Assembly: GCF_001632365.1 (NCBI RefSeq)
Contig: NW_024468532.1
Span: 379,623 to 443,622, forward strand
Origin: Laetiporus sulphureus 93-53
Taxonomy: Eukaryota; Basidiomycota; Agaricomycetes; Polyporales; Laetiporaceae
Direction: 5' to 3'
DNA length: 64,000 bases
The translations under genes and the position numbers were made by a program. The notes under the pieces were generated by a model. The model was given only the letters and a program-made list of their open reading frames with translations, had not been told where the DNA came from and ran no database searches. Shown here piece after piece: positions 1 through 11,299 of this stretch; within the stretch, counting starts at the first letter, position 1; every line of letters begins with the position of its first letter.

Positions 1-143
1 CGGTGGGATGTAGGGATGAGATGAAACAGCAGATCGAGTGCTATATGTCCGTCTGTTGCAATGGATGAAAGTTCTCATGTCTGCCGTTAGAAGTGGGTTG
101 GAATTGGAGTCCTAACAGATGACCAACGAATCAGTCAATGTCA
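1..143. other. 3' flank of the Trs85 gene, window edge
   Basis: No gene is seen. The stretch lies downstream of the Trs85 stop codon (TAG on the minus strand at 144-146) and is probably its 3' UTR. If the real Trs85 C-terminus is reached through a further intron, part of it could be coding. Confidence 0.4.
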
Positions 144-3100
144 CTAGGATGATAGTTCAGGACTGCTGCTGACATCAAACACATGCCTGCAAATGAGATC
201 TATTGGTGGCGGCCTCGTCAGATCTGGTTGGTCACCGTGCAGTACGCCTCGGAGCTTGTTGGTGACAAACCGGACGGTGTCCACAGGATCCGACCTTTGC
301 TGCCATGGTACAGCACCCAGACTAAATCGGACAACTTGATATGGCGGCATAATGCTCCTAGGACACAAGATTTGAGCGAGAACAAGCAGATCGGGAGCAA
401 ATGCAACACACGCTTGATATGAACCCAGCGGGGCACACGTCCACATGGGGCTCATGGCGATAAGCTGTTTCAAAGTGACCACACTTCCTTCAGCTGCGTT
501 TTCTACCTCAACGTTCACTGTAAACAAATGTCCCGTCGACTGGCTTGCCTCCGCCGAAACCGCTATTTGTATCAAGGGGGCGACTTCATAGTGCCTAATG
601 ACGCGAGTGCAACGAAATGATGATGCATTCGCCTGGTCACATAAGCATGAGCTAATTAATAATGGGTCAAACAAAGACAGAACACTCACTTCGCGAAACA
701 CGAAAAGGATGCATAGGTCCCGATCACAAATATCAGAGGCATGCAGGATGACTGGAAACTGCAGGGATTCTTCGGGTTTCAGCTCCGATGAGCCATGGGT
801 GCGACTCAATGATATGAGATGCGGTATCCGAGGAGATAGCGAATTCGAAGAATGTATCAGCTCTGCGACCGATGAGCCTTCACTTGACGGTTCTGTTCCT
901 TAGTCAGTTAAAGGATTGACCTCGCGTGGGAGGACCGGTCACCTGGGCTATTCGGCTTGTCGACATCAAGCCAAAGCTCATCTTCTCTTCCGGCTACCAT
1001 CCACAGCTCGCCGATAGGATTTGTGCCGGAATTAGTGATCCACAGATTGAGGCGTTTGTACTCTCCTTGAGCCAAGACAAGATGCTCGTCGTCCACAAAG
1101 CTGGTATGCAGCCGCTGGAGGGCTTCTTCGACGTCAATCTTGATAACAGCATCAGGCGCATACACTTTATTTTGTCTTTGTTGCGATGTATCGTGCAGTC
1201 TAAAACCGCGCATTGCTAAAGATTCTGTTACTGGTAGCAAGGATAAAAAGTCGTATGTGACATGATCGATCACGAGTGATGCACATTGTTTGCACTTGAC
1301 CGCAATGGGGATCTACAATCTCGTGTCAATGGAATCGAATGAAGTGATACTTGGCCAACGGACCGTACGTGTTTCCTTCCCTCCTAGCGTGATGCCGTCA
1401 ATGACCTCGACTTCAACAAGTTCCTTCGCACTCTCGGGGTTATCTGAAGAGGCCTCCCGAACAGTGATCGAAAGTCCGGATATATTGATATCGACATCGA
1501 GAGGGTTTGTCATCACAAGGTCAACCCAGAAGTCCTCTGTAGTGATTGTCAATTCAATGCTCACACTGCTGTATGGTGAGTGTTCTGACCATTCACAGCG
1601 GCTTTGCGGCTGCGCTCAAGTCGCTCTTTCCCTCGAGGTCTCCAGAATGCACTCCAGTCTTCCTCTAGCCGGTCCCACTCTGCTGGGTCCCCTTCAACAG
1701 TATCGCCTGTGAATCTGACCCTAGTGCGTTTGGCTTGGCAGAGTGTTACTGGCAACTGAAGACCAGCAGCTTCCCATTTCTCTCGCTCAGTCGTCTTGAA
1801 ATGCTGTAAAGTGTAATGTCAACGCAGTCGATAAGGTGTCATCTGCAAGGATTCGAACTCACCTTCAATGCTACTCTGAAATCCTCTAGGTACACTTTGT
1901 CCGTTGAAATGCGGCCATCTGGAGTGCTTCTTCCGCTAGACGCTCTAGATGAAGTCGGGTCGGCTTGCAGTGAGTGATCACAAGAGCTGCCTCTCAGTAG
2001 CCCTAGGAAATATCGAACAGCACCTTCCGTATCACCTGTCGTATACAGAAGGCGGCCTATTTCCGAGTTCATTGTAAGATTTTCACTTAGAAAGCCCGAA
2101 AACGTACCTAGTTCATGTTCAATTCCAGGCAAGACAGCCTCGAATCCTCGCCACTGTGCGGGATCAACATCTTCACTGTCCCAGAAAGATGGAGAAACTT
2201 CTTTCTTTGGGCGCTTCAGGTACAGGTCGTGCGCCTTGCGGAAGAAATACAGAGCCAATGGTTTCTGCATTCACTAACTCAGCGAGGCTCAACGTAACAG
2301 CAGGAAAGATGCTCACAAGGCCAACCTTTTCAAACCTATCCGCTGCAAGCAGATACCACAGCGCCGATCTCCTGAAAGCACCCTTCCTCTCACTGAGTAG
2401 TGCGGCATGCGCGAGTAAAACAGTGCTCGGAGGGTCTTCTGCCTTGAGAAGCTCTTAGTCAGGATACAGATGAGTCGATACGTCCTCAATGTTTGTTCGC
2501 TTGCGTGGTTCACGACATTCGTTAAACCATTCAGGCGAACAAATAAAGAGAAGTCATAGATAGAACGAGACGTACACTACCAGCGGCTTGAACTAACCAC
2601 CGTTCGCCTTCAAGCACGGGGCCGAGAAAATCCTTTCTGTCAATACCAACAGCCCATCGCACCGCATAGGAAAGGGCACGTATTTGTGCGTGTGCAGGCG
2701 ATTGAGTAGGGAATTGCAGAGTCTGACTGTGCGGTTGCAGGGTTGATAGAGCATGGGCAGCATGCAAGGCGAGCGCCGGAGAAGGGGCCAACAGAAGCGG
2801 GAGAATGTCCTATGACAAAATTCAGATGCTGAGCGGTCAGAAGGCTTGACGGGAGACGCTCACAGAACCTCCTCTGCCTTCTTTCCTCAAATTCTCCCAG
2901 ACACTGACAGCAAGCTTGACATCTCCTAGCATAGTAGCGAATTCGGCCAGCCGTCTTTGCTGTGTAACGACAGCGCCAACGGCGGTTCCAAGGGAGGTCA
3001 CTGACGTGAGCGAACTAACAGAATCCTTAGGTCCATGAGATGCCAACCGGGACGACATGGAAGATACTGAAGCATTGGTGCCATGAACCGCAGTCGCTGA

Positions 3101-4491
3101 AGATGCGGCGGAAGAGCCAAACAATCGTCGGGTAGAAGAGAAGAGGCGAGATGGCAGGCGACGCGATGATGAATACTTGGGAGAGCTATTCAGTTCCTCG
3201 GATTATGTCAGAAACAGGCGTATGACCTACATTTTCATTCCAATCGATCACACACTTCTCCATCCAGGGTATTAGGCTCATTACAACAAATTCCCGGACG
3301 AACTTGCCTATCTGTTGAATGTCACCCTCGGACAACCGTATCGTACGACCTACGGGAGAATCCTGCATGGCTGCACTCTGCTGCTGACCTGCTCTCAATG
3401 CCGGTGGGCCAGGTGATCGAGGTATAGGAGACATGGCAGGTCTCGGGGTGTCGGGAGCAACCAGCCCAGCAGGAGTGGGACGCGGAGCAAGAGGAGGGGT
3501 ATCCCAGGCCGCGGAGGGCTGCGGAGGTGGTGGAAGGTGGGGAGGAAGGGAAGGGACCGGAACCGGTGCAGGCAGAGGATCGATAGGAAGTACGAGGGGT
3601 AGGAGGTAACTATGTAAGCCATACTGCTTCTTGATCGCATTGAACAAGGCCTCAGCTCTACGATATAGCATATTGTCAATCCGTCAAAACGAAATGCCGT
3701 CAAGGGGACGCACATGGGATCTGAGAGGGACGAGTTGGAGGGGTGGATTATCAGGTAGTATCGGAGATGCGTGGTATCGACCCATGGCGGAAAGTCGAGA
3801 GCACGCGAGTTTAGATCCTGGAGGGCTTGTAGAGGATTGGCCGCTCTTGTGGATACAGCAAAGATGACTTGGTGGGACAAACGCACAACGGGGTCTTAGT
3901 GGCACAATGCTTGCAAGCGGAATGACTGAGACGTACTGGCAACAGGATGATTCCACCCCTCATCGCTGTTGGGTATATGATCACCTTCCACGCATCTCTT
4001 CACCTCCTCCCACCACGGTGTTTTGTCCTTCCAGGAGCTTTGCTTGCCAGTGCCATCTGCACCGGCGGTGAGATTTGCCTCCACCGTCTTAACCCATGGT
4101 CCGGCACGGTGACTGATCCGAGCACCAATCCAGTCCATAGTGCGCGCGGCCCTCTGTTCCTCATCCTCATGTGTTGCTTCTTCGACCTCTGAGAGGTCCG
4201 AAAACCGTAGACCAAATGAGCTATGAGGAACTGAGACGAGTGATGTCGTACGCGTCATCACTGTATGGGAATTAAATGCACCGGGGTCAACAAAGGACGG
4301 ACATTTCATGGGCATGTGTCAGCGCGGGAGGCGGCATGATTCCATAGCGTACGAACCTTGTGATAGCGGAACAAAGCATTGAAGCGTCTGAGGCAGAGAA
4401 GGTAAACTAGAAGCCTCGAACAGCTCCTCTACATCCGGGGTGGACAATATACAGACATGTGGACTCAGTGATGAAGGTAAGGCCGGCGCCA
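144..4491 (-). CDS. TRS85: TRAPPC8/Trs85-like subunit of the TRAPPIII tethering complex
   Basis: Trs85/TRAPPC8 directs the TRAPP Rab-GEF complex to autophagy and secretory membranes by recruiting the Ypt1/Rab1 activator. The N-terminal exon starts at 4491 (MAPALPSSLSPHVCILS). The next exon has the conserved PWWEEVKRCVEGD-type segment. A proline-rich linker near 3430-3600 is followed by REFVVMSLIPWMEKCVIDWN, the signature by which I recognise this family. Downstream exons give helical-repeat segments (KPLALYFFRKAHDLYLKRPK, and LLYTTGDTEGAVRYFLGLL near 2000) and a beta-rich C-terminal part. The span is about 4.3 kb with many short introns, so about 1,200 residues, near the family size. The family is known; exon joins and the last stop (144-146) are inferred. 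The C-terminus could extend through another intron. Confidence 0.85.
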
Positions 4492-4978
4492 TGTCTTGAC
4501 GACAAGCAAAGAGAGTTCCGATTTGTCTATGTCCAAGCTATATGAGTGCTCCCCTGCAGTTCAAACAATCCGCCTGCTCGAGAATGGTCAAAAAAAAAGT
4601 CAGTTCGACATCGTCGAACGCGCACGGCGTAGTTAACGCGGACGCGTCACGCTTGGCACGCGCGATCGAGTGACATCGTGAGAGACCATACCTGTCACAA
4701 CATCGAGTCACATAGTCCTAGGGCGCGGCATAGTTCACGTTCGTGCTTTGGTCTCTCGCTCTGGATGCCTGCTCTTGTCATTGAGCGCGCGACATATCCT
4801 CTTGCGGTGCTCAGCTATAAGCTCTTCACCAAGTGATGATTAACGAAAACTGCCGCAATGAGAGCATCCTAATATCATATCGCGTTCCTACCGATTCTAT
4901 AGCTATATATTCGTACAATGTACGTCCCATGCATGTGCCATCAAGCAAGTACTAGTACAGAAACATCCTCTCGACTGC
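4492..4978. other. Intergenic region between Trs85 promoter and WW-protein 3' end
   Basis: No gene is seen. The part near 4610-4680 is rich in CGCG-containing words and contains ACGCGT (about 4642-4648), the MluI cell-cycle box core. A single copy has little weight. It lies 130-150 bp upstream of the Trs85 start and may be part of its promoter. Confidence 0.4.
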
Positions 4979-5837
4979 TCAGAACCGACCCGGACCACCT
5001 CCACAGCCGAATGGGCCGCCCCCAAATCCCCCGCCGAATGGACCGCCGCCGCCGCCCCCAAATCCTCCGCCGAATGGACCGCCGCCGCCGCCCCCAAATC
5101 CTCCGCCGAATGGTCCTCCGAACATCCCACCGCCTCCCGTCTGCCCGGATCCGCCTCCGAATAGACCGCCGTGGTGGTGTCCACCACCACCAAGCAAATC
5201 TCCAAGCAGAAGTCCACCCGCCATACCACCCAAGAGCGGCAGGTACTTCCGTCCACTCGAAGTCGGATTGCCCTGTGGCGGCTGGTACTGTCCGTACCCG
5301 GCATTTCCATTTTGGTTGTAACCATATTGTTGTTGTTGTTGTTGCGGCTGTATGGGAGGCAACTCGTCAGCACATGTCAATGTCATGATCAATAGTCGGA
5401 CGCACCTTGCCCATCAGGTTGCTTAGGAAGCTCTTTGATGACGACCCGCCCTGGCTAGGCGACCCTGGCTGCGATGTCGCATACCTTGAGTCATCGACAT
5501 TCAAGTATTCATTCTTGGAGCCGCCTTGACCCGAGAACGAATGCCGTCTAGGAGTATAGGGCGGCGGAGCAAGGTTGGGATTAGCAGAAGCACTAGCCGC
5601 AGCTAGCCTGTCCCGAATGTCCGGATGCTCGCGGAGGAATTGCTCGTCCTCGTATGGGTGCACCCAGATCGAACGGGGTGGATTTGCTCGTGTATCCACC
5701 TGTAAAGTCCGTTAGCTGACAATTGATGAGACATTCACGACGAGCAGGCGTACCCAGAACGGGTGGTTCGCGCGCTGATCATAGTCTTGAACCCACCCCT
5801 CAGGCAATGGAGGCAACTGGTTTGGGTAGTAACTCAT
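4979..5837 (-). CDS. WW-domain protein with glycine/phenylalanine-rich C-terminal tail
   Basis: The protein starts MSYYPNQLPPLPEGWVQ at 5837 and continues across an intron (about 5700-5753) into NPPRSIWVHPYEDEQF. This gives the two tryptophans and the WxxP proline of a WW domain (about residues 10-45), a module that binds proline-rich ligands. A conserved helix (LREHPDIRDRL) follows, then a Ser/Pro linker, a Q6 run (5326-5345), and a tail of GGPFGGGFGGGG repeats ending in GPGRF. A hydrophobic GGMAGGLLLGDLLGGG stretch precedes the repeats. A second intron lies near 5365-5410. Total is about 220 residues. The layout, WW then low complexity, is common in basidiomycetes; the partner and function are unknown. 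The glycine tail could form condensates or bind surfaces, which is inference. Confidence 0.8.
5008..5113 (-). repeat. 36-bp tandem repeat in the glycine-rich tail of the WW protein
   Basis: Two perfect 36-bp units (5031-5066 and 5067-5102) plus partial units on each side encode GGPFGGGFGGGG in tandem. The exact identity of the units suggests recent slippage or unequal exchange, so tail length is likely polymorphic between strains. Confidence 0.85.
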
Positions 5838-5902
5838 GATGGCTGTAAGGAGCAGAAAAAGGTATGCAGGATGAAGCTGATCACCGACGCGAACGATTCG
5901 CT

Positions 5903-5909
5903 CTTTATA
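5903..5909 (-). promoter_or_regulatory. TATA box of the WW-protein gene
   Basis: CTTTATA on the plus strand reads TATAAAG on the minus strand. It lies about 66 bp upstream of the WW-protein ATG, a normal spacing for a fungal core promoter with a short leader. Confidence 0.5.
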
Positions 5910-5930
5910 TTGCTGCGCACCACTGCGCTT

Positions 5931-6105
5931 GCTTGCTGATGTCATCTGGATTGGGTCCAAACTCCAGACTCCGGACTCCGGACCAATGCTGTGCAATTCT
6001 GCTTTCCTTACTTGGCAATTCTCCGCAGCTGAGGCACTGCATCCAGGCACATGTAAGGGCCAGCTACATAATGTCCAGTCGCAGATCGGAGTATCGAACG
6101 GGACG
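5931..6105. repeat. Copy 1 of a diverged dispersed repeat (see 9574-9705)
   Basis: This stretch shares three ordered blocks with 9574-9705: TTGCTGATGTCATCTGG plus TTGGGT, then CCGGACCAAT, then ATGTCCAGTC and ATCGAAC. Spacing between the blocks differs. It sits upstream of the WW gene and just beyond the 3' end of arginyl-tRNA synthetase. It has no coding potential I can support. It may be a remnant mobile element or a duplicated control region (it contains a CCAAT box). Confidence 0.6.
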
Positions 6106-6319
6106 TCCTTTTTTACTTAGAACATTGGACAGCTGATCGCAATCCCATATATTTAATATGTTTCCGATGCCCTTTGTTGTTGTGCTATAGTCAAGTAATC
6201 GGGAGATTGTTCTATGCATGGGGTGATCTCGACGTAAACCTCATATGACCGCTAAATCCTACCGTGGTACACAGCACAAAATTAACAGCGACACATCGAA
6301 ACAGAAGGAAGTACGCGAA

Positions 6320-8601
6320 TTACATTCTAGTCAGCGGCGAGAGCGATAGTAACTTCATGGCGTTCCCAAGAACATCCCGAGCGCAGGCGAACAGGAAAAG
6401 GCGAGCTTGAGCCAGTTTATGTTCCGTTCCCATCACAATAAGTGATTCCCAAGTAGAGCTTATGACGTGGCTCAGCCTGGAGGTAATTTGTCAGAAAGCG
6501 GTGCAACGTCATGATCAAATGAACATCTCTTACCTAAAGCAGAATGATACTATGTTGCTGGGTTCGTGCGTCTTGAGCGCGGTGCGCACCAGGTCGGGGT
6601 ATGTTCCAAGGAGGATAATGATCTCACGAGCTTTGGGCTCCGCGAGAAGTGCGATATCGATATCGGATGAAGAAAGTGGAAGGACGACCGCTGGCGCTGC
6701 TTTACGCTCAACAGAACAGAGACGGGCGTGCGCATATTGTAGATAGGCACCGGTGTCGCCTTCGAAGGACGTCATGCGTTGAGGGTCAAAATTGTACGCA
6801 TGTACTCTGTTAAGTGTCATGAGTAATCATATCATCGACCACTCGTACAAATACAATACCTCTTTGCCTGCATATCCTGGATTTTGATGCAAGTCATTCC
6901 GATCTCGTCAGCAGTGGATTCGGGATCCTCAATTTGTTGTAGCTTCTCAGCATTCTGTTGCATCTGTGAGAGCATAGCTCCTTTCGCCATGTCCAGAATC
7001 TCGTCCAGGAACTTGACGTCTCCTTTGCGCGTGCTCATCCCGTTCACACGCCCGAAATTGACGTGCTCAACCATATCTGCGAAAGGGGCGCGCATGAGTG
7101 AGACGATTTTGAAAAATTGCGCAACATGGAGATCTTGCTGGTCGCCGACAACGTAGATCATTTTATCAAATTTGTACTCCTCGTAGCGCTGATAAGCGCC
7201 AGCTATATCTCGCATGATATAGATAGTGGTGCCGTCTGAAAAAAGGTCTCCATGATACAGGTTGACATGTGTTTCAATCCAGTAGCTTACCTGGCTTCTG
7301 CACTACAGGCTTCCCAAGCTTCCATTGGTTCAGATCGACAGCAAGAGCAAGGTCATTTCCGGCCGATGGTTCCTCAGAATCCTCGTCCTGCATGACGAGA
7401 ACACCTGCAGCCATCGCAGCCCGCTTCTTCTTCCAATCACTGTCGCTTTCCTCGGAGGTCTTTGTGGATAGTAGTCCTTCGCTCTGAAGGATATCCATTG
7501 CCGCCTTGATCTGAGCAGGGCTGACGAGGGACTCTCCCGCGTAGGTATCGAAGCGGATGTTGAGCCGAGCATAAACCTCAGTGTATTTGCGAATAGATAA
7601 GTCACGAAAACGGTGCCAAATCGCGAGGGTTGGTTCATCCCCTGCGCCACACGGGAAGATTAGCCATGAGACGAGGTGTACAGAGTAAATGGCTCACCGG
7701 CCTCCATCTTTCGAAATACTTCACGAGCAAGCTCATTCGTGACTTCTTTTTTCCCTCTTTCTTTCTCCATACCGGCGTCGCGGTTGACTTTGACATACAC
7801 TTCAAATAGATGCATGATCGCATTCTCCGCCAATGCCTTTTCCGAACCGTAGCGTTCGAACCCTACGGCAAGAAGACCTGGATGATAAGGTAAGTGATCA
7901 CATCGAGGACCTGGACAAAATAAGAGCGAACCGAATTGTTTGCCCCAGTCACCGAGGCTGACGAAAGTACAGAGTTATGACTTGTTGGAAATTGTTCGAT
8001 TGGATTTACTCAACTAATTCATTCTAACAACCTGCCACCCATTGGCCTCATAGATGTTAGAGATCACCGCACCGATGATAGTGCTTCGAAGGTGACCCGC
8101 ATGAAAAGGCTTCGCGATGTTGGGACTGCTGAATTCTACGATGACTTTCCTCCCGATACCCTGCTTATTGGTACCGTACGTATCGCCCGAATTGTTGGCG
8201 GAATTCCCGGCATATGCTTTGTCCAAGACGAGGCGAGCAAGTGTTGACGTGCGCACATAAAAATGGACAAATGGAGATTCCCCTACTACACGTTCTAAAT
8301 ACTGATCGGGAGAAAACTGAACGCCATTGTGTGAAATTTCAGTGAAATGATGATCATTGACAGCTGCTTTACATACCGTGCTCGTAACCTTCTGAATCAA
8401 TTCCGGCAGCTTTGTTTTCAGCCTGAACCGAGGGACAGCGACTGTAAAGTCAACACCTTTTTTGCCTAGATCCACGCCCGTAAAGGCAATGTCGACTGAT
8501 ATCTGGAGCGATTTGGACAGGTGAACTGCGATAGCAACTCGAAACGCGTCAAGTGGAAAAGAGACAGGATCTGCACCTGCAACATTAGGGAGATTAGACA
8601 T
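6320..8601 (-). CDS. Cytosolic arginyl-tRNA synthetase (class I)
   Basis: The enzyme charges tRNA-Arg with arginine using ATP. The N-terminal exon (8601 leftwards) holds the additional tRNA-binding domain and ends in [20 protein letters not shown], where HAGH is the HIGH motif. Next come the conserved [10 protein letters not shown] region (about 7925-7970), an insertion-rich exon (7274-7650), [20 protein letters not shown] with VGDQQDLH, and GMSTRKGD (about 7045), the KMSKS-equivalent loop. The C-terminal anticodon-binding DALR-type domain includes [10 protein letters not shown] and ends [11 protein letters not shown] at the TAA (6320-6322), the classic end of eukaryotic ArgRS. About seven introns are visible; total is about 620-640 residues. 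There is no clear mitochondrial presequence, although one gene often supplies both compartments in fungi. Confidence 0.95.
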
Positions 8602-8654
8602 TCTAGGTAAATGCCGTAGCAGCGAAATTGGTACGAGATGATGGTGATAATGGA

Positions 8655-8707
8655 CAAAGTGACTCTGCGTCGAACTTGAAGTTCAAGTCCGACACCGAGT
8701 CACTTTG
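8655..8707. promoter_or_regulatory. 53-nt hairpin with inverted TGACTC/GAGTCA upstream of ArgRS
   Basis: Left arm 8655-8680 and right arm 8682-8707 are inverted copies of 26 nt that match at 23 positions, with a single-base centre at 8681. TGACTC lies at 8660-8665 and its inverse GAGTCA at 8697-8702. The element is 54-106 bp before the ArgRS ATG, so it is either promoter or 5' leader. TGACTC is the core of the Gcn4/CpcA binding site, and tRNA synthetase genes are known targets of general amino-acid control in fungi. Binding here is inference. Confidence 0.6.
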
Positions 8708-9272
8708 CGAAGTATGTACAACGTGCGGCACGTGAGGCACCCAGATTGCATTGAAAGGGACCCACAAAGGGCGCGCGTTTCCGTTCATCTGTACGCGATA
8801 TCTGAGCTTGAAATCGGAATTGGGTCTCTGGAGTGCATCACAAGCCTATTTGTTCAACGCACGATGCGACCTGTTAGCAGTGAACGTGTGAGCAGCAAAC
8901 GCGCCATGGCTCGTTAAGAAGTTCATATTAACACTATACCTGGGCAGTGGGCTTTTGGCAAATAATATTAACACTCGATTGTACTGCAACCCGACATGCC
9001 TGTGTCACCGTCATTCTTTCGATATATCGTGCCGAAAGCTGATGATGGAGTTGACCGCATCAGGAAAGCTCAAATCGACTTGTAGCTCGAGCTCCTCCTT
9101 TTTGACTTGTTCTTCCCGTGTTCAACGGGCTTATACAAGCCAATGACTTCGCACGATAACAAGCTTCCAACCCCGGAGAGAAAAGTCCAGGAAATGTTGG
9201 TGTGGCCCCGGCGTTAGCTAGCCGTCACCTTCCTGTCTCATGGGCGCAAGGAGTGAGAGGCCGGTTACTATA

Positions 9273-9509
9273 CTAGGACCAGGCCTTTCCGTACTCGCCC
9301 GCTCCGTTTCCAAGTACCGCCTTGCGGCGCGTTTCAGCCGTGGCTTGGCGCTCGGGCGCGACGCGTTGAGCACGTTCCACCGAAAGTGCACGTCGGTAGG
9401 CCACTTCCATGGCTTTCTCGAACTTGCTATCTTGTTTGATTACGGCACGCTTACACTTGAGGCTTAAACAAAAACACTCGAATATAATCCATTGCAAGTC
9501 AAGGACCAA
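9273..9509 (-). other. Unassigned 78-codon ORF in the ArgRS upstream gap
   Basis: Open on the minus strand with an Ala/Glu/Arg-rich helical middle. No domain is recognised, and no splice partner or promoter is evident. It may be a remnant exon or a chance ORF; confidence that it is a gene is low. Confidence 0.15.
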
Positions 9510-9573
9510 ACCAAATCTGTTACGCCTCTTTCACTGTGATCAATGGCATAACGTCTGCAGTACATACATAGTG

Positions 9574-9705
9574 CCTTGCTGATGTCATCTGGTTTGGGTT
9601 CCGGACCAATACCGGCATGACAGGTTTCGACTATGTACTAGAGCTTCTTCACTACTTATCACTGAAGCAGCCAATGTCCAGTCACAGGTCTGGGCATCGA
9701 ACAAA
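9574..9705. repeat. Copy 2 of the diverged dispersed repeat
   Basis: It shares ordered blocks with 5931-6105: TTGCTGATGTCATCTGG plus TTGGGT, CCGGACCAAT, and ATGTCCAGTC followed by ATCGAAC. It lies downstream of the zinc-finger-like gene on the minus strand. Confidence 0.6.
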
Positions 9706-9917
9706 TTGACAAAAGGTACAACATAAATGAATTAAAGGTCGTAAGATATTGATAATCCACCTTAGAGCACAAGCGAACGCATGAGCGGAAAGCGATAGAC
9801 CTTTGATGAATCCAGCAGTGGCATAGTGAGACCTCGAGAAGTGTTTGGGTATCGTGAGGGATCGTGAGCGTCGTAGCAATCGAACGCAATGGCCATCTGG
9901 GCCTCAGTGGAAATGAA

Positions 9918-10929
9918 TTATGTTGAAGGAAGCGCCTGCAGTAAACGAATCATGTCTGTGATTACCTCGACTTTTCTCTCCATGGGCATCTGCAGGGAAC
10001 CTCGTCAATTCCGGCAACCCAGCACAAATCCAGTTAATTGCTCACTTCGAAAAATTCGTGCATACGCTGTCTTCGCTCTGCGCTCGCTTCCTCTTTATGC
10101 GCGACCTTCTCGACAAACGTCCATGTATCTCGGTCGGGAACCTCCTCTTGTCCTCTCCTGGAACGACTTGTCCGCCCCATCATTTCTTCATGCCAAATAT
10201 CCCGAGAGACAGCTATCGCATGCGAGCCATGCTCAGAGACGCCCCACTTTGCATCACCAGACCCCCAGCCCGCACCGGCCCCATCGTCAACATGCGGATC
10301 GAACCAAGAGGGATCTGGTGCACCTCCCCAATTGTCCTCAGGTGCACCCCGATTGGCAGGTGCACCCCGATTGGCAGGAACACCGCCCCAGATATCCTGC
10401 CCTACGTCCACATTCCAGCCACCATTCCCGTCGGCCTTTCCCCATCCATTGGAGTTATTCCACTCTTCCTCCAGCCGTTCGAGGAATTCCTCCATGCGGC
10501 CCGCCTCCTCTCCCCTTTCCGCCGCAAGCACACCATTCCGCCAAAACGGGATGAGATCCCTCAATCGGTTGACGTGACTCTGCCCGTCCCATTTGCGCAG
10601 ATCCGCGTAGGGTGTGTGATCAGGTTCCCACCCGGACACATCTGGCTTCCAGTTCCCGGACTCGTACTCTTCCACCTTGCGAGCGTGGGCCTTCGTCCGT
10701 TCGTGCGTCACTGCAGCAGGCCCTGACATGGATTCAAGATGCGCACGGCTTGGGGTGGTGCAAAGTGTGCAGTACCAACCCCCCTGTCCTGCTGTGCGGC
10801 TAAAATCTGCAAGCGGATACAATTAGTCAGTGAGAGCTTAGAGTGTGTCACAGCAGACTCACGACGCTTATTCCTGAAACGAGGTGGCGGCGTGGATGAG
10901 GCCTGAGATGAGGGCCTGCTGAAACTCAT
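9918..10929 (-). CDS. Putative C2H2-type zinc-finger protein, tryptophan/glycine-rich, unknown function
   Basis: Starts MSFSRPSSQASSTPPPRFRN at 10929. After an intron (about 10805-10860) comes WYCTLCTTPSRAHLES followed by THERTKAH, that is C-x2-C-x(about 20)-H-x5-H, resembling a U1-type single zinc finger. A charged region follows (KWDGQSHVNRLRDLIPFW, then a Glu-rich helix), then a low-complexity Trp/Gly/Asn-rich part with two PANRGA repeats, then a basic helical segment (ASAERRQRMHEFFE). A last intron leads to a short exon ending at TAA 9918-9920. About 310 residues. I do not recognise a named family. The finger suggests nucleic-acid binding, which is inference. Confidence 0.65.
10341..10376 (-). 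repeat. 18-bp tandem duplication in the zinc-finger-like gene
   Basis: Two identical 18-bp units (10341-10358 and 10359-10376) encode PANRGA twice within the Gly/Trp-rich region. The exact copies indicate a recent in-frame duplication. Confidence 0.85.
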
Positions 10930-11299
10930 AGCTGCTAGACAGGAAGATTAGCAGGAGGATTCGAGATGACCGTAGCTGGGTGAGAACAGACGACTGCAAC
11001 TGAACTGGACTGAACGGATGAGTATAGCAGATCTGAGATCTTATGTAAACACGTGGTCCGCTTCATTGAACGGCTATCAATGATTGGAGCCACAGGCCAC
11101 GGACTTGCCGGAATTAGCCGGGTAAAATGGCCACTGCCGCTACTACACTGGTTCAAACACCTCTTGCTGCAATCAAACAGAAAATTGTAGAGTCTGCACT
11201 CCGGCGTAAGGTGCACAGTACCATGTTATGCGATATCAGTATACAGACGAGGCGACGTAACGATCGTCTCCGATAGGCAGTCCTATAACCTTATGAACT
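10930..11299. other. Intergenic region, no gene seen
   Basis: Lies between the start of the zinc-finger-like gene (promoter side) and the end of the LCCL-type gene. No convincing ORF, RNA gene or repeat is visible. Confidence 0.4.

Larger units (their letters stand above)
8602..9917. other. 1.3-kb intergenic region: ArgRS promoter, hairpin and a repeat copy
   Basis: No supported complete gene. It holds the 53-nt inverted repeat described at 8655-8707 and copy 2 of the dispersed repeat at 9574-9705. A minus-strand ORF of 78 codons at 9273-9509 has a charged helical composition (EKAMEVAYRRALSVERAQR). It has no recognisable family and may be a gene remnant. Confidence 0.5.

Noticed and set aside
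1845..1875. Possible tRNA T-loop (GAGTTCGAATCC on the minus strand)
   Set aside because: It is the GTGAGTTC splice donor and start of an intron in the Trs85 gene. No D-arm, anticodon arm or acceptor pairing lies around it.
9889..10726. Long plus-strand ORFs (over 220 codons)
   Set aside because: They are mirror frames of the minus-strand zinc-finger-like gene, which has exon borders, a start and a stop that make sense.
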